Origin: Alistipes sp.
Lineage (GTDB): Bacteria; Bacteroidota; Bacteroidia; Bacteroidales; Rikenellaceae
Assembly (NCBI GenBank): GCA_017536555.1
Contig: JAFXHE010000008.1
Location: forward strand, 94,731 to 158,730
DNA: 64,000 nt
Direction of reading: 5' to 3'
The notes beneath the pieces are model-generated. The model made no database searches, was not told the DNA's origin, and was given only the letters and a program-made list of their open reading frames with translations. This document shows positions 8,838-18,100 of the stretch, one piece after another (the first letter of the stretch is position 1; the number at the start of each line of letters is the position of its first letter). The position numbers were made by a program, and so were the translations under genes.

Positions 8838-9422
8838 ATGAGGATAGTAAACATTGTTAAGAGATTGATGATAGTGGCAACGATAGCCGTAGTAGCCATT
8901 TCGTGCTTCAAGGATGAGAAATATGATACCTTGATGCGCATTGCCATCTACTCACAGAATGTGTCGGATGACCCCATAATGAAGGCGGACTGCGACATTG
9001 AGTCGTATGCCTTCAACGTGGTGCTGAAGGATAACTGGGAGGTGAAGACGTGGGAGGATGCCCTCGCAAGACGTATCACCAATGTTGACCGCCCAGCGGA
9101 GACACTCGCAACGCCTGACGTAGTGGGCGTGTACGACCCGCTGTCGGAGTATCAGGTGACAATGCAGCTAACATCGCCCGTGGTATTTATGGTTGTTGTG
9201 GATAAGACCAACAAGATATACGCCTACCGCGAGTATGAAGTGGGACTCAACCTTCCAGAGGTGCTGACACACCTGCATATGTACGCGTGGCGTAAGACTG
9301 GCTCCGCTAACGGCTGGACAGTGGTCAACCCCTTCCCCGATGAGGCACGTGAGCCACTCGTGCCCAAGGAGGATGACACCGAGCAGGAGCAAGAGCAAGA
9401 ACAGGAGCAGGAGCAACAGTAA
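8838..9422 (+). CDS. Lipoprotein of unknown function with Glu-Gln repeat tail
   Basis: A 194-residue predicted lipoprotein with lipobox cysteine C23 (VVAISCFKDE). I do not recognise the family. The middle is a mixed beta-rich domain; a segment around 110-150 (YDPLSEYQVTMQLTSP, FMVVVDKTNKIYAYREYEVG) looks like an Ig-like or transthyretin-like sandwich. The C-terminus is a run of alternating Glu and Gln encoded by GAGCAG-type hexamers (about 9379-9419), a tract prone to slippage. It precedes two other envelope genes, so an envelope role is likely. Confidence 0.75.
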   Translation: MRIVNIVKRLMIVATIAVVAISCFKDEKYDTLMRIAIYSQNVSDDPIMKADCDIESYAFNVVLKDNWEVKTWEDALARRITNVDRPAETLATPDVVGVYDPLSEYQVTMQLTSPVVFMVVVDKTNKIYAYREYEVGLNLPEVLTHLHMYAWRKTGSANGWTVVNPFPDEAREPLVPKEDDTEQEQEQEQEQEQQ

Positions 9423-9481
9423 CGACATCTGCATAGAGACATTATACAGAGACAAACTACAGACAAAGATTATACAATATA

Positions 9482-11566
9482 ATGAGACATAGAATTACAT
9501 CAATACTCTCAACAGCCATTGTGCTACTCTTCGTGGCGGCACTCTTCACAAAGTGTGCTACGACAATGGTGCCAGAAGGTGGCCCTAAAGATACGTTGCC
9601 CCCAGTGATTGTGGCAATGTCTCCCAATAATTTTACCACGATGGTCGACACGTTGCACCCGCCGAAGATTTATGTCGAGTTCAATGAGTATGTGCAGATA
9701 AAAGACCAACACAAGGAGCTATACACATCACCACAGATGAAGAAGAAGCCCTCGGTGGTGCGTCGTGGCAAGGGTATTGTCGTAACCATCAAGGATACGT
9801 TGCGCCCAAACACAACCTATGCCATCAACTTTGGCTCGGCAATCCAGGACAACAACGAGTCTAACCCGTTGCACGCTATGCGCTATGTATTCTCGACTGG
9901 CGCAGAGATTGACTCAATGTATATGTCGGGCTACACCGCCGACTCATATAAGGCAGACTCTGTGAGCAAGTCGTTTATATGGTTCTACATAGCCGACTCG
10001 GTGGAGACTCCCAAAGATTGGGACTCAACGATGTTTAAGCATAAGCCCCACGTCATTGCGCGTGCCGAGAAGAATGGTATCTTCATAGCACAAAACCTCA
10101 AGCCCGTGCGCTACCGCATATATGCATTTGAGGACACCAACGACAATATGGAGTATGAGCCCTCGGTGGATCAGATTGGCTTCCTTGACAGCACCTACAA
10201 CCCTATGGAGATGCCTGGCTTCAACATCTGGTACGACTCGTTGCGCCACTACCCCTCGGCAGAGCCACAGCTCTACTTCCGAATGTTTACAGATCGTCGC
10301 TTTACGCGTCAAACCCTCTCGGCACAGGAGCGTCCGTCACAGCATAAGGCGATGCTATATTTCGGCTCGGCAAACCCCAATGTCACAAAGATTGAGTTCG
10401 ACTCAATACCCTCCGACAAGGTTATATACGACCCGCAGACCATTGGCAAGGATACCGTTGCTCTATGGTTTGATATGCCCTCGGAGGAGCTGCCAGACAC
10501 TATCAAGGGTAATATCACCTTCTTCAAGCACGACTCTATAAACAACCTTGTGGAGACTACCGAGAAGTTGCGTCTCGCGTGGGTAAAGACCGAGAGCAAG
10601 GATGAGATAAAGGAGCGCGAGAAGCAGGAGAAAGAGCGCGAAAGAGCCGAAAAGGCGGGCGAGATATATGAAGAGCCAAAGGTGGAAAACCCCTTCAAGG
10701 TGACGATGAACACCTCTGGCGAGCTTAACAAGGATAAGAATATTGATATGGAGTTTGAGTATCCGTTGACAAAGTTCGACTCAACGCAGATAACACTCAA
10801 CATCATAAAGGAAAAGGAGGAGCCACGCGCCGTGAAGTTCCATATCGTGAAGGATACTGCCAACATACGCAAGTATCAGATACGTGCAAACTGGGAGGCG
10901 ACACAGAAGTATGAGCTGCTGATACCTGCTGGTGTCTTCAGCAACGTGGCGCAAGAGCAGAACGATACACTTAAGTACTCATATACTGGCTCCGACCCCA
11001 ATAAGTATGCTATCGTCAAGGTCAATGTTCGCAACGGACGTCCCAGGGCGCACTACATCTTACAGCTTACGGACAAGAGTGGCAAGACGCAGAAGGAGAT
11101 TTTCAATGCCACAAATGGCTCATACGTATTTGAGTACGTCTCTGCGGGCGAGGCTATGTTGCGCGTAGTGGAGGATATAAACGCCAATGGCAAGTGGGAC
11201 ACAGGCGATATGGTGCTTATGCGCCAGCCAGAGCGTACCGAGATATACAAGAACGAGAACGACGAGGAGCTCTTCACGACCAAGGAGAATTGGGAGTTTG
11301 AGTTAGATGTGGATATGAACAAGCTCTTCGCTCCTATAACTATGGAGTCGGTTGTCAAGATGCTCAATGACCGCGAGGATGCGCGCCTCAAGAAACTTGC
11401 CGAGGAGATGGAGAAGAAACGTATCGAGGATGCCAAGAAGAAGAATAACCAGCAGGGCGGTGGCTTCGGCTTCGGTGGTCTTGGTGGAATGGGCGGCGGT
11501 ATGAATGGTATGGGCGGCGGCATGAACGGTATGGGTGGCAGCGGCTCTGGAAACTTCGCACGTTAA
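9482..11566 (+). CDS. Large lipoprotein with N-terminal SbsA/Big_5-type Ig-like domain
   Basis: A 694-residue predicted lipoprotein with lipobox cysteine C25 (LFTKCATT). The early sequence (EGGPKDTLPPVIVAMSPNN, IYVEFNEYVQI, LRPNTTYAINFGSAIQDNN) is the Big_5/SbsA Ig-like domain commonly found in single-copy Bacteroidota lipoproteins. Several beta-sandwich regions follow, with charged linkers (KEREKQEKERERAEKAGE). A coiled segment near 630-660 leads into a Gly/Met-rich tail of GGMNGMG repeats (11457-11550). The role is unknown, but conservation of such proteins suggests core envelope work. The neighbours are a lipoprotein before and an outer-membrane barrel after. Confidence 0.82.
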   Translation: MRHRITSILSTAIVLLFVAALFTKCATTMVPEGGPKDTLPPVIVAMSPNNFTTMVDTLHPPKIYVEFNEYVQIKDQHKELYTSPQMKKKPSVVRRGKGIVVTIKDTLRPNTTYAINFGSAIQDNNESNPLHAMRYVFSTGAEIDSMYMSGYTADSYKADSVSKSFIWFYIADSVETPKDWDSTMFKHKPHVIARAEKNGIFIAQNLKPVRYRIYAFEDTNDNMEYEPSVDQIGFLDSTYNPMEMPGFNIWYDSLRHYPSAEPQLYFRMFTDRRFTRQTLSAQERPSQHKAMLYFGSANPNVTKIEFDSIPSDKVIYDPQTIGKDTVALWFDMPSEELPDTIKGNITFFKHDSINNLVETTEKLRLAWVKTESKDEIKEREKQEKERERAEKAGEIYEEPKVENPFKVTMNTSGELNKDKNIDMEFEYPLTKFDSTQITLNIIKEKEEPRAVKFHIVKDTANIRKYQIRANWEATQKYELLIPAGVFSNVAQEQNDTLKYSYTGSDPNKYAIVKVNVRNGRPRAHYILQLTDKSGKTQKEIFNATNGSYVFEYVSAGEAMLRVVEDINANGKWDTGDMVLMRQPERTEIYKNENDEELFTTKENWEFELDVDMNKLFAPITMESVVKMLNDREDARLKKLAEEMEKKRIEDAKKKNNQQGGGFGFGGLGGMGGGMNGMGGGMNGMGGSGSGNFAR

Positions 11567-11603
11567 GCACCAAATAGTAGAACTACACTAACGAATAATA
11601 AGG

Positions 11604-12533
11604 ATGATACGAGTGAGACATATACGCAATATAGTTGTGGCAATGACACTTATCGTTGCCGCTATGCTACACAGTCATAGCGCAACAGCACAACACACAC
11701 TCTCGCTCATAGGCGGTGCTGGTGCCTCCTATGCACGCTTCTACCCTACCGAGGAGATAAAGATGTTGTGGCTGAAGCAGGGTGGAGAGATTATAGACTG
11801 CCCAAGACCGCTGATGCACGGTGGCATATCGTGGCGTTATTATAGCCCAAAGCCCCGTTTCGTAGGTGCTGTGGGCATTGACCTGGAGTATATGGAGCGT
11901 GGCTACAAGATGGGCTACGCATATACCTCGGAGTATGTTGGCGAGGGTGACAACAGACACGAGATACGCCACTATAGATACTATACGCGCTACGTAAACT
12001 CTGTGATGTTACCCTTCGTGTGGCAGCCCCACGTCTACGTGGCTAAAAACAAGCTGCGCATATTCATAGATGCGGCATTTGTGCTATCATACAACATATC
12101 ATCACGTTACGAGTATGAGAACAACGCATACCCCGCAGGTAAGTATGAGTGGAAGGTGCCGCGCGACAACCGCTTTGGCTATGGTCTGGCTGGTGGCGCA
12201 GGCTTTGCGGTACTGCTCAAGCAGGTGGAGATAGGTGTGCGCGCGAGATACTACTTTGGATACTCCGACATCCTTAAAAATCGCAATAAATACTACTCTG
12301 GTACAACCGACGGACGTGAAAACCCATTCTACTACTCGCCACTACGCTCGCCTATAGACAACCTAACATTCTCATTGAGCATTGGTTGGCGATTTAACAA
12401 GGAGGGCTTCGAAGAGTGGAAGATACGCAAGAAGCGCGAGAAGGCTCTCGACGAGTTTAACTTCAGCGGTGCCACCAACTCTGGCAATAGCTCTGCGCCC
12501 AGAGGTGGAACACGTATGCAGACACGCCAATAA
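11604..12533 (+). CDS. PorT-like outer-membrane beta-barrel protein
   Basis: A 309-residue protein with a signal peptide (cleavage expected after SATAQ, about residue 29) and alternating aromatic strands typical of a small barrel (FVGAVGIDLEYMERGYKMGY, LRIFIDAAFVLSYNISSRYEY, FSLSIGWRF). It matches the general pattern of the Bacteroidota porin/PorT-like beta-barrel family. A basic, charged periplasmic tail (WKIRKKREKALDEF) follows the last strand. Function is unknown; linkage to the preceding large lipoprotein (37-base gap) suggests they may act together. Confidence 0.75.
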   Translation: MIRVRHIRNIVVAMTLIVAAMLHSHSATAQHTLSLIGGAGASYARFYPTEEIKMLWLKQGGEIIDCPRPLMHGGISWRYYSPKPRFVGAVGIDLEYMERGYKMGYAYTSEYVGEGDNRHEIRHYRYYTRYVNSVMLPFVWQPHVYVAKNKLRIFIDAAFVLSYNISSRYEYENNAYPAGKYEWKVPRDNRFGYGLAGGAGFAVLLKQVEIGVRARYYFGYSDILKNRNKYYSGTTDGRENPFYYSPLRSPIDNLTFSLSIGWRFNKEGFEEWKIRKKREKALDEFNFSGATNSGNSSAPRGGTRMQTRQ

Positions 12534-12583
12534 TGCGTAATACCCCAAACAAAAGCTATAAATAACGAAACAACTTTAGATAT

Positions 12584-12922
12584 ATGGATTCTACAAGACA
12601 ACAAAAGATTGCACGACAGCTTCAGCGCGACATCGCCGAGATACTCCAAAAGGAGCTTGCCGACACTATCAGAGGCTCGTTAGTTACTGTTACCGCAGTG
12701 CGCGTATCTCCCGACCTCGCCTATGCCAAGACATACATCAGTATCTTCCCCTTTGAACGCAGTTCGGCACTGCTTGAGGCGATAAAGGAGAAGGGGTGGT
12801 TGGTACGCAAACTTCTGGGCGCACGTATCCGCAACCAGCTTAAGATTGTTCCCGAGTTGGAGTTCTTCCTTGATGACTCGTTGGAGTATATCGAGAATAT
12901 CGACAACCTACTCAACAAGTAG
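12584..12922 (+). CDS. rbfA: 30S ribosome-binding factor A
   Basis: A small KH-fold factor needed for late 16S rRNA processing and 30S assembly. The 112-residue protein shows the expected opening (RQQKIARQLQRDIAEILQKEL), the strand VTAVRVSPDLAYAKTYISIFP and the RIRNQLKIVPELEFFLDDSLEY region with family spacing. It sits 50 bases after the barrel gene and 33 bases before a LolC/E-type permease, an arrangement suggesting co-transcription. It complements RsgA near the left end of the window. Confidence 0.95.
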   Translation: MDSTRQQKIARQLQRDIAEILQKELADTIRGSLVTVTAVRVSPDLAYAKTYISIFPFERSSALLEAIKEKGWLVRKLLGARIRNQLKIVPELEFFLDDSLEYIENIDNLLNK

Positions 12923-12955
12923 TCGGCACAGAGTCTGTAAAACACGCTGTTAGGT

Positions 12956-14158
12956 ATGTTGTGGTCACACATAGCACGTCGCTATATGTTTTCACCGAAG
13001 TCACACTCGGTGATAAACATCATTGCCTCTGTGAGTGTCGTGGCGGTAGCTATACCTACGGCTGCGGCAATTATACTGCTCGCCATATTTAATGGTCTCA
13101 TCGACACCATCGACGACATATACTCTGCCGTAGATGCCGACATTGAGGTTATCGCCTCACGCGGACAGACCTTCGACAAGACAACACTCTCTCTCGACGA
13201 CATATTGGCGTGTGAAGGTGTTGATGAGGCGGCTCCCTACATTGAGCAAAACGTGATGATAGCCTCGGCAGGGCATCGCGCAACGGTTATGCTGCGAGGC
13301 ATCGACTCGACATACTGCCACGTACTGCCCATCGGAGATTTTATAGCGCGTGGCGATATAGAGTCGGTGGCAAGGGGTGGCATAGTGCTTGGTCTCACTG
13401 CTGCCTCAACCATCAGCGCATATAGCATCGACACAGATATCGACCTATATGCCCTCAACCGCAAGCAGATATCGACACTTCTGCCTACGAGCGGTGTATC
13501 GCGCCACAATACGACATTGGGAGGCATAGTCTCGACAAATGATGATATTGATGCTACGTTGGCTCTATACGACCTTGAGCGTGCGCAACAGCTACTAAAC
13601 TACAAGAATCGCCTTTCGGGAATAGCTGTAAAGGTGAGCGAGTATGCCAACATTGCAGCAACAGAGCGAGCATTGCAAGAGCTTGTGGGCGATGAGTTTG
13701 AGGTGCGCACACGCGACGAGAAGAATGACTCGATAAACAAGATTATGCGTATGGAGCGATATATGATATTCTTGCTCGGCGCACTGATAGCCATCGTTGC
13801 TATGCTTTCGATAGTAGGCTCTGTGATAATGCTCATCACAGACAAGCAGCGCGATATCAACACACTACGCGCAATGGGAGGTAGTAGACGCTTTATACGC
13901 AACATCTTCGTTGGCGAGGGCGCGCTACTCACGATGCTGGGGGCTGTAATAGGCGTGCTTATAGGCGTTGCCTTCTGCCTCGGACAGCAATACTTCGGAT
14001 GGATAAAGATGCCAGGGCACTCTATATTGGATAGTTTCCCCATAGAGTTGCGCCTAACAGATACACTACTCGTGGCAGTGACATATATGGCTATCGGCTG
14101 CATCATAGCCCGCGTCACTGTGGCTGCCACATTCAAAAAACAGAGAAAACTGCTATGA
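12956..14158 (+). CDS. LolC/LolE-type ABC transporter permease
   Basis: A 400-residue inner-membrane protein with one N-terminal membrane helix (about 18-47, VSVVAVAIPTAAAIILLAIFNGL), a large periplasmic domain, and three C-terminal helices after KIMRMERYMIFLLGALIAI. This is the FtsX/MacB_PCD arrangement. The RDINTLRAMGGSRRFI segment is the coupling region typical of LolC/E. These permeases drive release of lipoproteins from the inner membrane using a LolD ATPase, which is not in the window. The stop overlaps the next start by 4 bases. Confidence 0.88.
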   Translation: MLWSHIARRYMFSPKSHSVINIIASVSVVAVAIPTAAAIILLAIFNGLIDTIDDIYSAVDADIEVIASRGQTFDKTTLSLDDILACEGVDEAAPYIEQNVMIASAGHRATVMLRGIDSTYCHVLPIGDFIARGDIESVARGGIVLGLTAASTISAYSIDTDIDLYALNRKQISTLLPTSGVSRHNTTLGGIVSTNDDIDATLALYDLERAQQLLNYKNRLSGIAVKVSEYANIAATERALQELVGDEFEVRTRDEKNDSINKIMRMERYMIFLLGALIAIVAMLSIVGSVIMLITDKQRDINTLRAMGGSRRFIRNIFVGEGALLTMLGAVIGVLIGVAFCLGQQYFGWIKMPGHSILDSFPIELRLTDTLLVAVTYMAIGCIIARVTVAATFKKQRKLL

Positions 14159-15063
14159 AACGACTAAACTACATACTCTATCTATGCCTCGCCATAGTGT
14201 CACTCCTTACTACATCGTGCAAGGGGCCCAAGGCTATTCCCGATGCTGACCTTGTCAACATCTTCCACGACGCATTTGTCATAAATGCCTATATTGAGGA
14301 TAGTGGGATGCAGAGCGACTCTACAAAGGTCTACGAGCCAATTCTTGAACGCTACGGCTACACCGTAGATGACCTGCACTATACCATAAAGACCTTCTCG
14401 GAGCGTAAGAGTGCTATGCTCAGCGACATTGTGACAGTTGTTAGTGAAAGGCTCAACGACGAGTATAAGGAGCAATCCTATAAGGTGATGATTCTCGACA
14501 CTATTGACCGTGTGGCACAGCGCGCCTTCACGCGAGTAATTGCGGGCGACACGCTTATACGCGCCAACAAGCTCAAGGATAGCTCGAAGTTGCGCGTGCG
14601 CATAAATGACCTTGTCCCAGGCGACTACACCGTAAAGTTTGACTACCTTATCGACTCATTGGACGAAAATCGTAACTCACGCGTGGAGGTCTACCTTGTA
14701 ACAAATGACTCTATGAAGGTGATGCGCCATACCACGATGCTCGCACGCCACCGCGAGAGCAAGTATTCGCGCTCGTTCAAGGTCGACACATCGCACTGTG
14801 CACTATATGTCAATATGTTCTACCACCCGCAGGGCGAGGAGTCTAAACTACCCGATGTGCGTATTAGAGACTTTGAGATTGAGCGAGTGCTGCCAGCAGA
14901 TGTTGCCGTAGACAGCCTATACCAGCAGCAGCTGAATGTGCGTCTGTTCAACCACCAGCTGATGACATCATTCACAGGCGACACTATACATATTGAGCTT
15001 GTTGACCCAAAAAAAGATACGACAGATGAGCCGCAAGATAGCATCGCATTACGCGCTAATTGA
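14155..15063 (+). CDS. DUF4296 lipoprotein
   Basis: A 302-residue predicted lipoprotein with lipobox cysteine C22 (LLTTSCKG). Residues 28-115 match the DUF4296 pattern (IPDADLVNIFHDAFVINAYIED, Y-EPILERYGYTVDDLHYTIKTFSERK). The remainder is a beta-rich extension containing a heat-shock-like core (YTVKFDYLIDSLDENRNSRVEVYLV) and an acidic tail. Function is unknown. It overlaps the LolC/E permease by 4 bases and is itself overlapped by 38 bases by the following amidohydrolase, indicating tight translational coupling. Confidence 0.82.
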   Translation: MKRLNYILYLCLAIVSLLTTSCKGPKAIPDADLVNIFHDAFVINAYIEDSGMQSDSTKVYEPILERYGYTVDDLHYTIKTFSERKSAMLSDIVTVVSERLNDEYKEQSYKVMILDTIDRVAQRAFTRVIAGDTLIRANKLKDSSKLRVRINDLVPGDYTVKFDYLIDSLDENRNSRVEVYLVTNDSMKVMRHTTMLARHRESKYSRSFKVDTSHCALYVNMFYHPQGEESKLPDVRIRDFEIERVLPADVAVDSLYQQQLNVRLFNHQLMTSFTGDTIHIELVDPKKDTTDEPQDSIALRAN

Positions 15064-16162
15064 TGAAGAGCTGCAACCTAACATCATTATTGAGGTTGAC
15101 GACAATGGCACAATAACAGCTATCGACCACGCCGTAGAGATTGATAATCGTGCGGGCGTGGAGTTTTATCCAGGGATACTTATCCCAGGCTTGGTCAATG
15201 CCCACTGCCACCTTGAATTGAGCTATCTACACCACGCCATAGCAGAGCAGACAGGCTTTGCGGGCTTTGCACGCGCCATAGGTCAGGTGCGCGGCAACTA
15301 CACATTAGAGGAGCGTCTGCGTGCAGCAAGCAGTGCCGATGCAACAATGTGGAGTGAGGGTGTGGCAGCTGTTGCCGACATCGCTAATGACAGCCTCACA
15401 CTGCCTATTAAGGGGCAATCGAAGATTGCTTATCACACGCTGTTTGAGGTATTTGGGCTTGCCACACGCTCCACCGACGAGCACCATCGCATGGCGGAGC
15501 AGAGCACTACGTCCGCCTCTGTTACGCCACACTCAACATACTCGTTGCAAGATGGCATCTTCCGCCAGATATGCCAAACGGGCGATGCGCCACTCTCAAT
15601 ACACTTTTTGGAGTCTGACGATGAGCTGGAGCTGTACCACCACCGCGGCTCACTGCACGAGTGGTATGAGAGGATGGGATGGAGCTGCGACTTTTTGCAC
15701 TACGGCACACCCTCCAAGCGCATCATAGAGAGCGTTCCTGCAACACGTCGTGTGATGCTTATACATAACTGCAAAGCAACACGCGAAGATATAGCGATGA
15801 TGGATGCCCACTTTCGGAGCGGTGTTACGTGGGTTGTATGCCCCGAGTCGAACAGATATATCTCTGGTAGCCATCCTCCAATAGAGCTACTGCGCTCGAT
15901 GGGTTGCAATATCGCCATAGGCACAGACTCGTTAGCCTCGGCAAGGTCGCTGTCGATGCTCGATAATATGCGACTTATTGAGGGCGTTCCGCTTGCAGAG
16001 CTGCTTACGTGGGCGACACTCGGTGGTGCGAGGGCTCTCGGTATGGAGCATACACTCGGCAGCTTCGCTGTTGGCAAACGCCCAGGTGTAGTGCTTATAG
16101 AGGGGGCAGACCTACACACACTGTCACTCCTTGCATCTACCACAACCCGACGTATATTATAA
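15026..16162 (+). CDS. Metal-dependent amidohydrolase/deaminase of the chlorohydrolase group
   Basis: An amidohydrolase-superfamily TIM barrel of 378 residues. Metal and catalytic landmarks, counted from the ATG at 15026, are H60-x-H62 (NAHCHLE), H193 followed by a Glu in IHFLES, H247 (MLIHNC) and D301 (IGTDSLAS). The H-x-x-E arrangement is typical of the SAH/MTA deaminase and chlorohydrolase branch. A TTG upstream at 14993 would lengthen it by 11 codons but the ATG is preferred. The substrate is unknown. Because mqnC is nearby, aminodeoxyfutalosine deaminase is one candidate; guanine- or adenosine-type deamination is another. Confidence 0.82.
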   Translation: MSRKIASHYALIDEELQPNIIIEVDDNGTITAIDHAVEIDNRAGVEFYPGILIPGLVNAHCHLELSYLHHAIAEQTGFAGFARAIGQVRGNYTLEERLRAASSADATMWSEGVAAVADIANDSLTLPIKGQSKIAYHTLFEVFGLATRSTDEHHRMAEQSTTSASVTPHSTYSLQDGIFRQICQTGDAPLSIHFLESDDELELYHHRGSLHEWYERMGWSCDFLHYGTPSKRIIESVPATRRVMLIHNCKATREDIAMMDAHFRSGVTWVVCPESNRYISGSHPPIELLRSMGCNIAIGTDSLASARSLSMLDNMRLIEGVPLAELLTWATLGGARALGMEHTLGSFAVGKRPGVVLIEGADLHTLSLLASTTTRRIL

Positions 16163-16199
16163 ATTATAGGTTACTCCCCTACTAACCCGATAATACCCA

Positions 16200-17057
16200 A
16201 TGTACGACAAACAGATAAACCATAACAATCGTACCGCATTTATCATAGCTGTAGACTGCTCTACATCTATGCGCGAGATGATAACATTCAACTCGCAGTA
16301 TATGAGCAAGGCTGATGCCGTAGCTCTGGTATGCAACTATATGATAGACGAGCTTATGTCACGTGCAACACGCAGTGAGGGCGTGCGCGACTACTACGAC
16401 ATAGCCGTCATAGGCTACTCGGGCGAGGGCGTACGCTCGCTACTACCCTCTGCCGAGAGCGGTTTTATCTCCATACGCAACCTCGCACATTTCAAACCCG
16501 AGCCAGAGCAGTATAGCTACACGCTATGTGCGCCAAATACACCCAATACGTCAGTGTCGATAACGCTCCATCCGTGGATCAAGGCTACCGCCGTAGGCTC
16601 TACACCTATGTATGAGGCTCTCATCTACATCCTAGAGATGGTCGAGAAGTGGTGCAACAACCGTGATAACCACAACAGCTTCCCGCCAATGGTCTTTAAC
16701 ATCACCGATGGCGAGTGCTCGGACGGCAGCAGCGAGGATCTTATACGCGAGGCAGAGCGCATAACCGAGCTAAAGACCACCAATGGCAACGTGCTTCTTA
16801 TGAATATCCACCTCTCGACATATCAGTCAGAGAGGTGCGAGGCGATGCCGTCGAACTACCGCTTCACGACACAATGCCCCTACAAGAGCACACTCTTACA
16901 TATGTCGAGCATCCTGCCACAAAATATGGAGCCACTTATCGCCGAGCTTATAGGCTCGCGCTTCGATGGGCCATATCGCTGCGTGGCATTTAACGCCTCG
17001 ATGAATGAGTTGCTGATGATTCTCAACATCGGCTCACACAGCATAAGCGACCAATGA
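16200..17057 (+). CDS. von Willebrand factor A domain protein
   Basis: A 285-residue cytoplasmic protein (no signal peptide) consisting mainly of a vWA domain. The metal-ion-dependent adhesion site is complete: D19-x-S21-x-S23 (VDCSTSM), the threonine of GSTPMYEAL, and the aspartate of NITDGECSDG. It resembles the TerY-like stand-alone vWA proteins that occur beside kinases, PP2C phosphatases and FHA proteins. The following gene, 10 bases downstream, encodes a pseudokinase-like/WG protein, so the two probably form a complex. Its target is unknown. Confidence 0.88.
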   Translation: MYDKQINHNNRTAFIIAVDCSTSMREMITFNSQYMSKADAVALVCNYMIDELMSRATRSEGVRDYYDIAVIGYSGEGVRSLLPSAESGFISIRNLAHFKPEPEQYSYTLCAPNTPNTSVSITLHPWIKATAVGSTPMYEALIYILEMVEKWCNNRDNHNSFPPMVFNITDGECSDGSSEDLIREAERITELKTTNGNVLLMNIHLSTYQSERCEAMPSNYRFTTQCPYKSTLLHMSSILPQNMEPLIAELIGSRFDGPYRCVAFNASMNELLMILNIGSHSISDQ

Positions 17058-17067
17058 TATATACGCT

Positions 17068-18006
17068 ATGGACATCTGTTCGATGGTCGCATTTCGAGAG
17101 GCTCTAAAGGAGCCAGCGACGAGCTTCAGCAAACTAAATATTGACCGTATCTACCCAGAGACAATACATCGCACAACCCACTTTGCGGAGTGTCGAGCTG
17201 TGGTCGATAGCGAAGAGGTCTATATGCACGTGCCTATAACGCCACACTCGGCGACGCTTGCCGACAATGCAAATAGAGCCCTCTTCGATATGCGCAATGA
17301 CTCTATGACGCACTTTGAGTTGCGACACCGCGAGATGCTATGCGACAAGTTAACAGGTAGCAGGTGTAGCATATTAGTTGAACGACTGCCACAACAAGGA
17401 GTACCACTATGTGAGGCTATATACTCGCGTGACCGCGACTCACTGATACGTGGCTGCATAGCCCTCGATAGGCTACTATCAATGTATAACATAAGCCTTA
17501 ACAACCTCACGGCAAGGAGCATCATCGTGGATAACAACGGTGTATGGCACCCTATACGTCAATATTATGCCACATCAGGATATGGCAATGATGCCCGAGC
17601 CTTTGCACGCCTCAAGGAGCGCATAGAGTGCGATGCCACACACTTTAGCAACTGCCTTCACGACACAGAGCAGACATATACAACGCAACGACGCACGCCA
17701 CTTGCAGATAATCGTCGTCGCGTGGTGACATCGCGCGGCGTAGGCTACGAGGACTGCAATGGCAAATTGGTTATTGAGGATAGGTATATGTGGGCGAGCG
17801 ACTTTGCCGAGGGACGTGCCACAGTAAAGTGCCACAACAATAAGATGGGCGTTATCGACAAGAGTGGAAACGAGATTATACCGCCCATCTACGACTTCGT
17901 AGAGTATATCGTGGATGACGGCAGCGTATGGGTGAACCACGATGGTAGATGTGCTACGTTTGACTATATGGGTAACATCATCTATGAGTGGCGTAGCATT
18001 GAGTAG
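17068..18006 (+). CDS. Pseudokinase-like protein with C-terminal WG repeats
   Basis: A 312-residue cytoplasmic protein. Residues about 230-305 are WG-type repeats (FAEGRATVKCHNNKMGVIDKSGN, IIPPIYDFVEYI), which pack as beta hairpins. Residues 1-200 look like a decayed protein-kinase fold. The region around 150-170 (MYNISLNNLTARSIIVDNNGVW) occupies the place of the catalytic loop, NISLNN where HRDLKPEN would be expected, and GNDARAFARLKERIE resembles a kinase F-helix region. No DFG motif is visible. If correct it is catalytically dead and may act as a scaffold for the adjacent vWA protein. The WG call is firmer than the pseudokinase call. Confidence 0.68.
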   Translation: MDICSMVAFREALKEPATSFSKLNIDRIYPETIHRTTHFAECRAVVDSEEVYMHVPITPHSATLADNANRALFDMRNDSMTHFELRHREMLCDKLTGSRCSILVERLPQQGVPLCEAIYSRDRDSLIRGCIALDRLLSMYNISLNNLTARSIIVDNNGVWHPIRQYYATSGYGNDARAFARLKERIECDATHFSNCLHDTEQTYTTQRRTPLADNRRRVVTSRGVGYEDCNGKLVIEDRYMWASDFAEGRATVKCHNNKMGVIDKSGNEIIPPIYDFVEYIVDDGSVWVNHDGRCATFDYMGNIIYEWRSIE

Positions 18007-18017
18007 GTAGGTATCTT

Positions 18018-18033
18018 AAAAAAAAGGGGGGGG
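18018..18033. repeat. Homopolymer tract, eight A then eight G
   Basis: The convergent gap 18007-18100 holds eight A (18018-18025) followed directly by eight G (18026-18033). It lies outside coding sequence. No clear terminator stem was seen in the gap. Such tracts are slippage-prone and may also mark a sequencing uncertainty. Confidence 0.85.
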
Positions 18034-18100
18034 AAGCGGCATAGTATTATAATAAAACTCTACCGCCCGCAATATAGACGTAATCTACTGATATATAGAA

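Noticed and set aside
18018-18033. A phase-variation switch at the A8-G8 tract
   Set aside because: The tract lies in the gap between two convergent genes, outside coding sequence and promoters, so slippage there has no evident effect.
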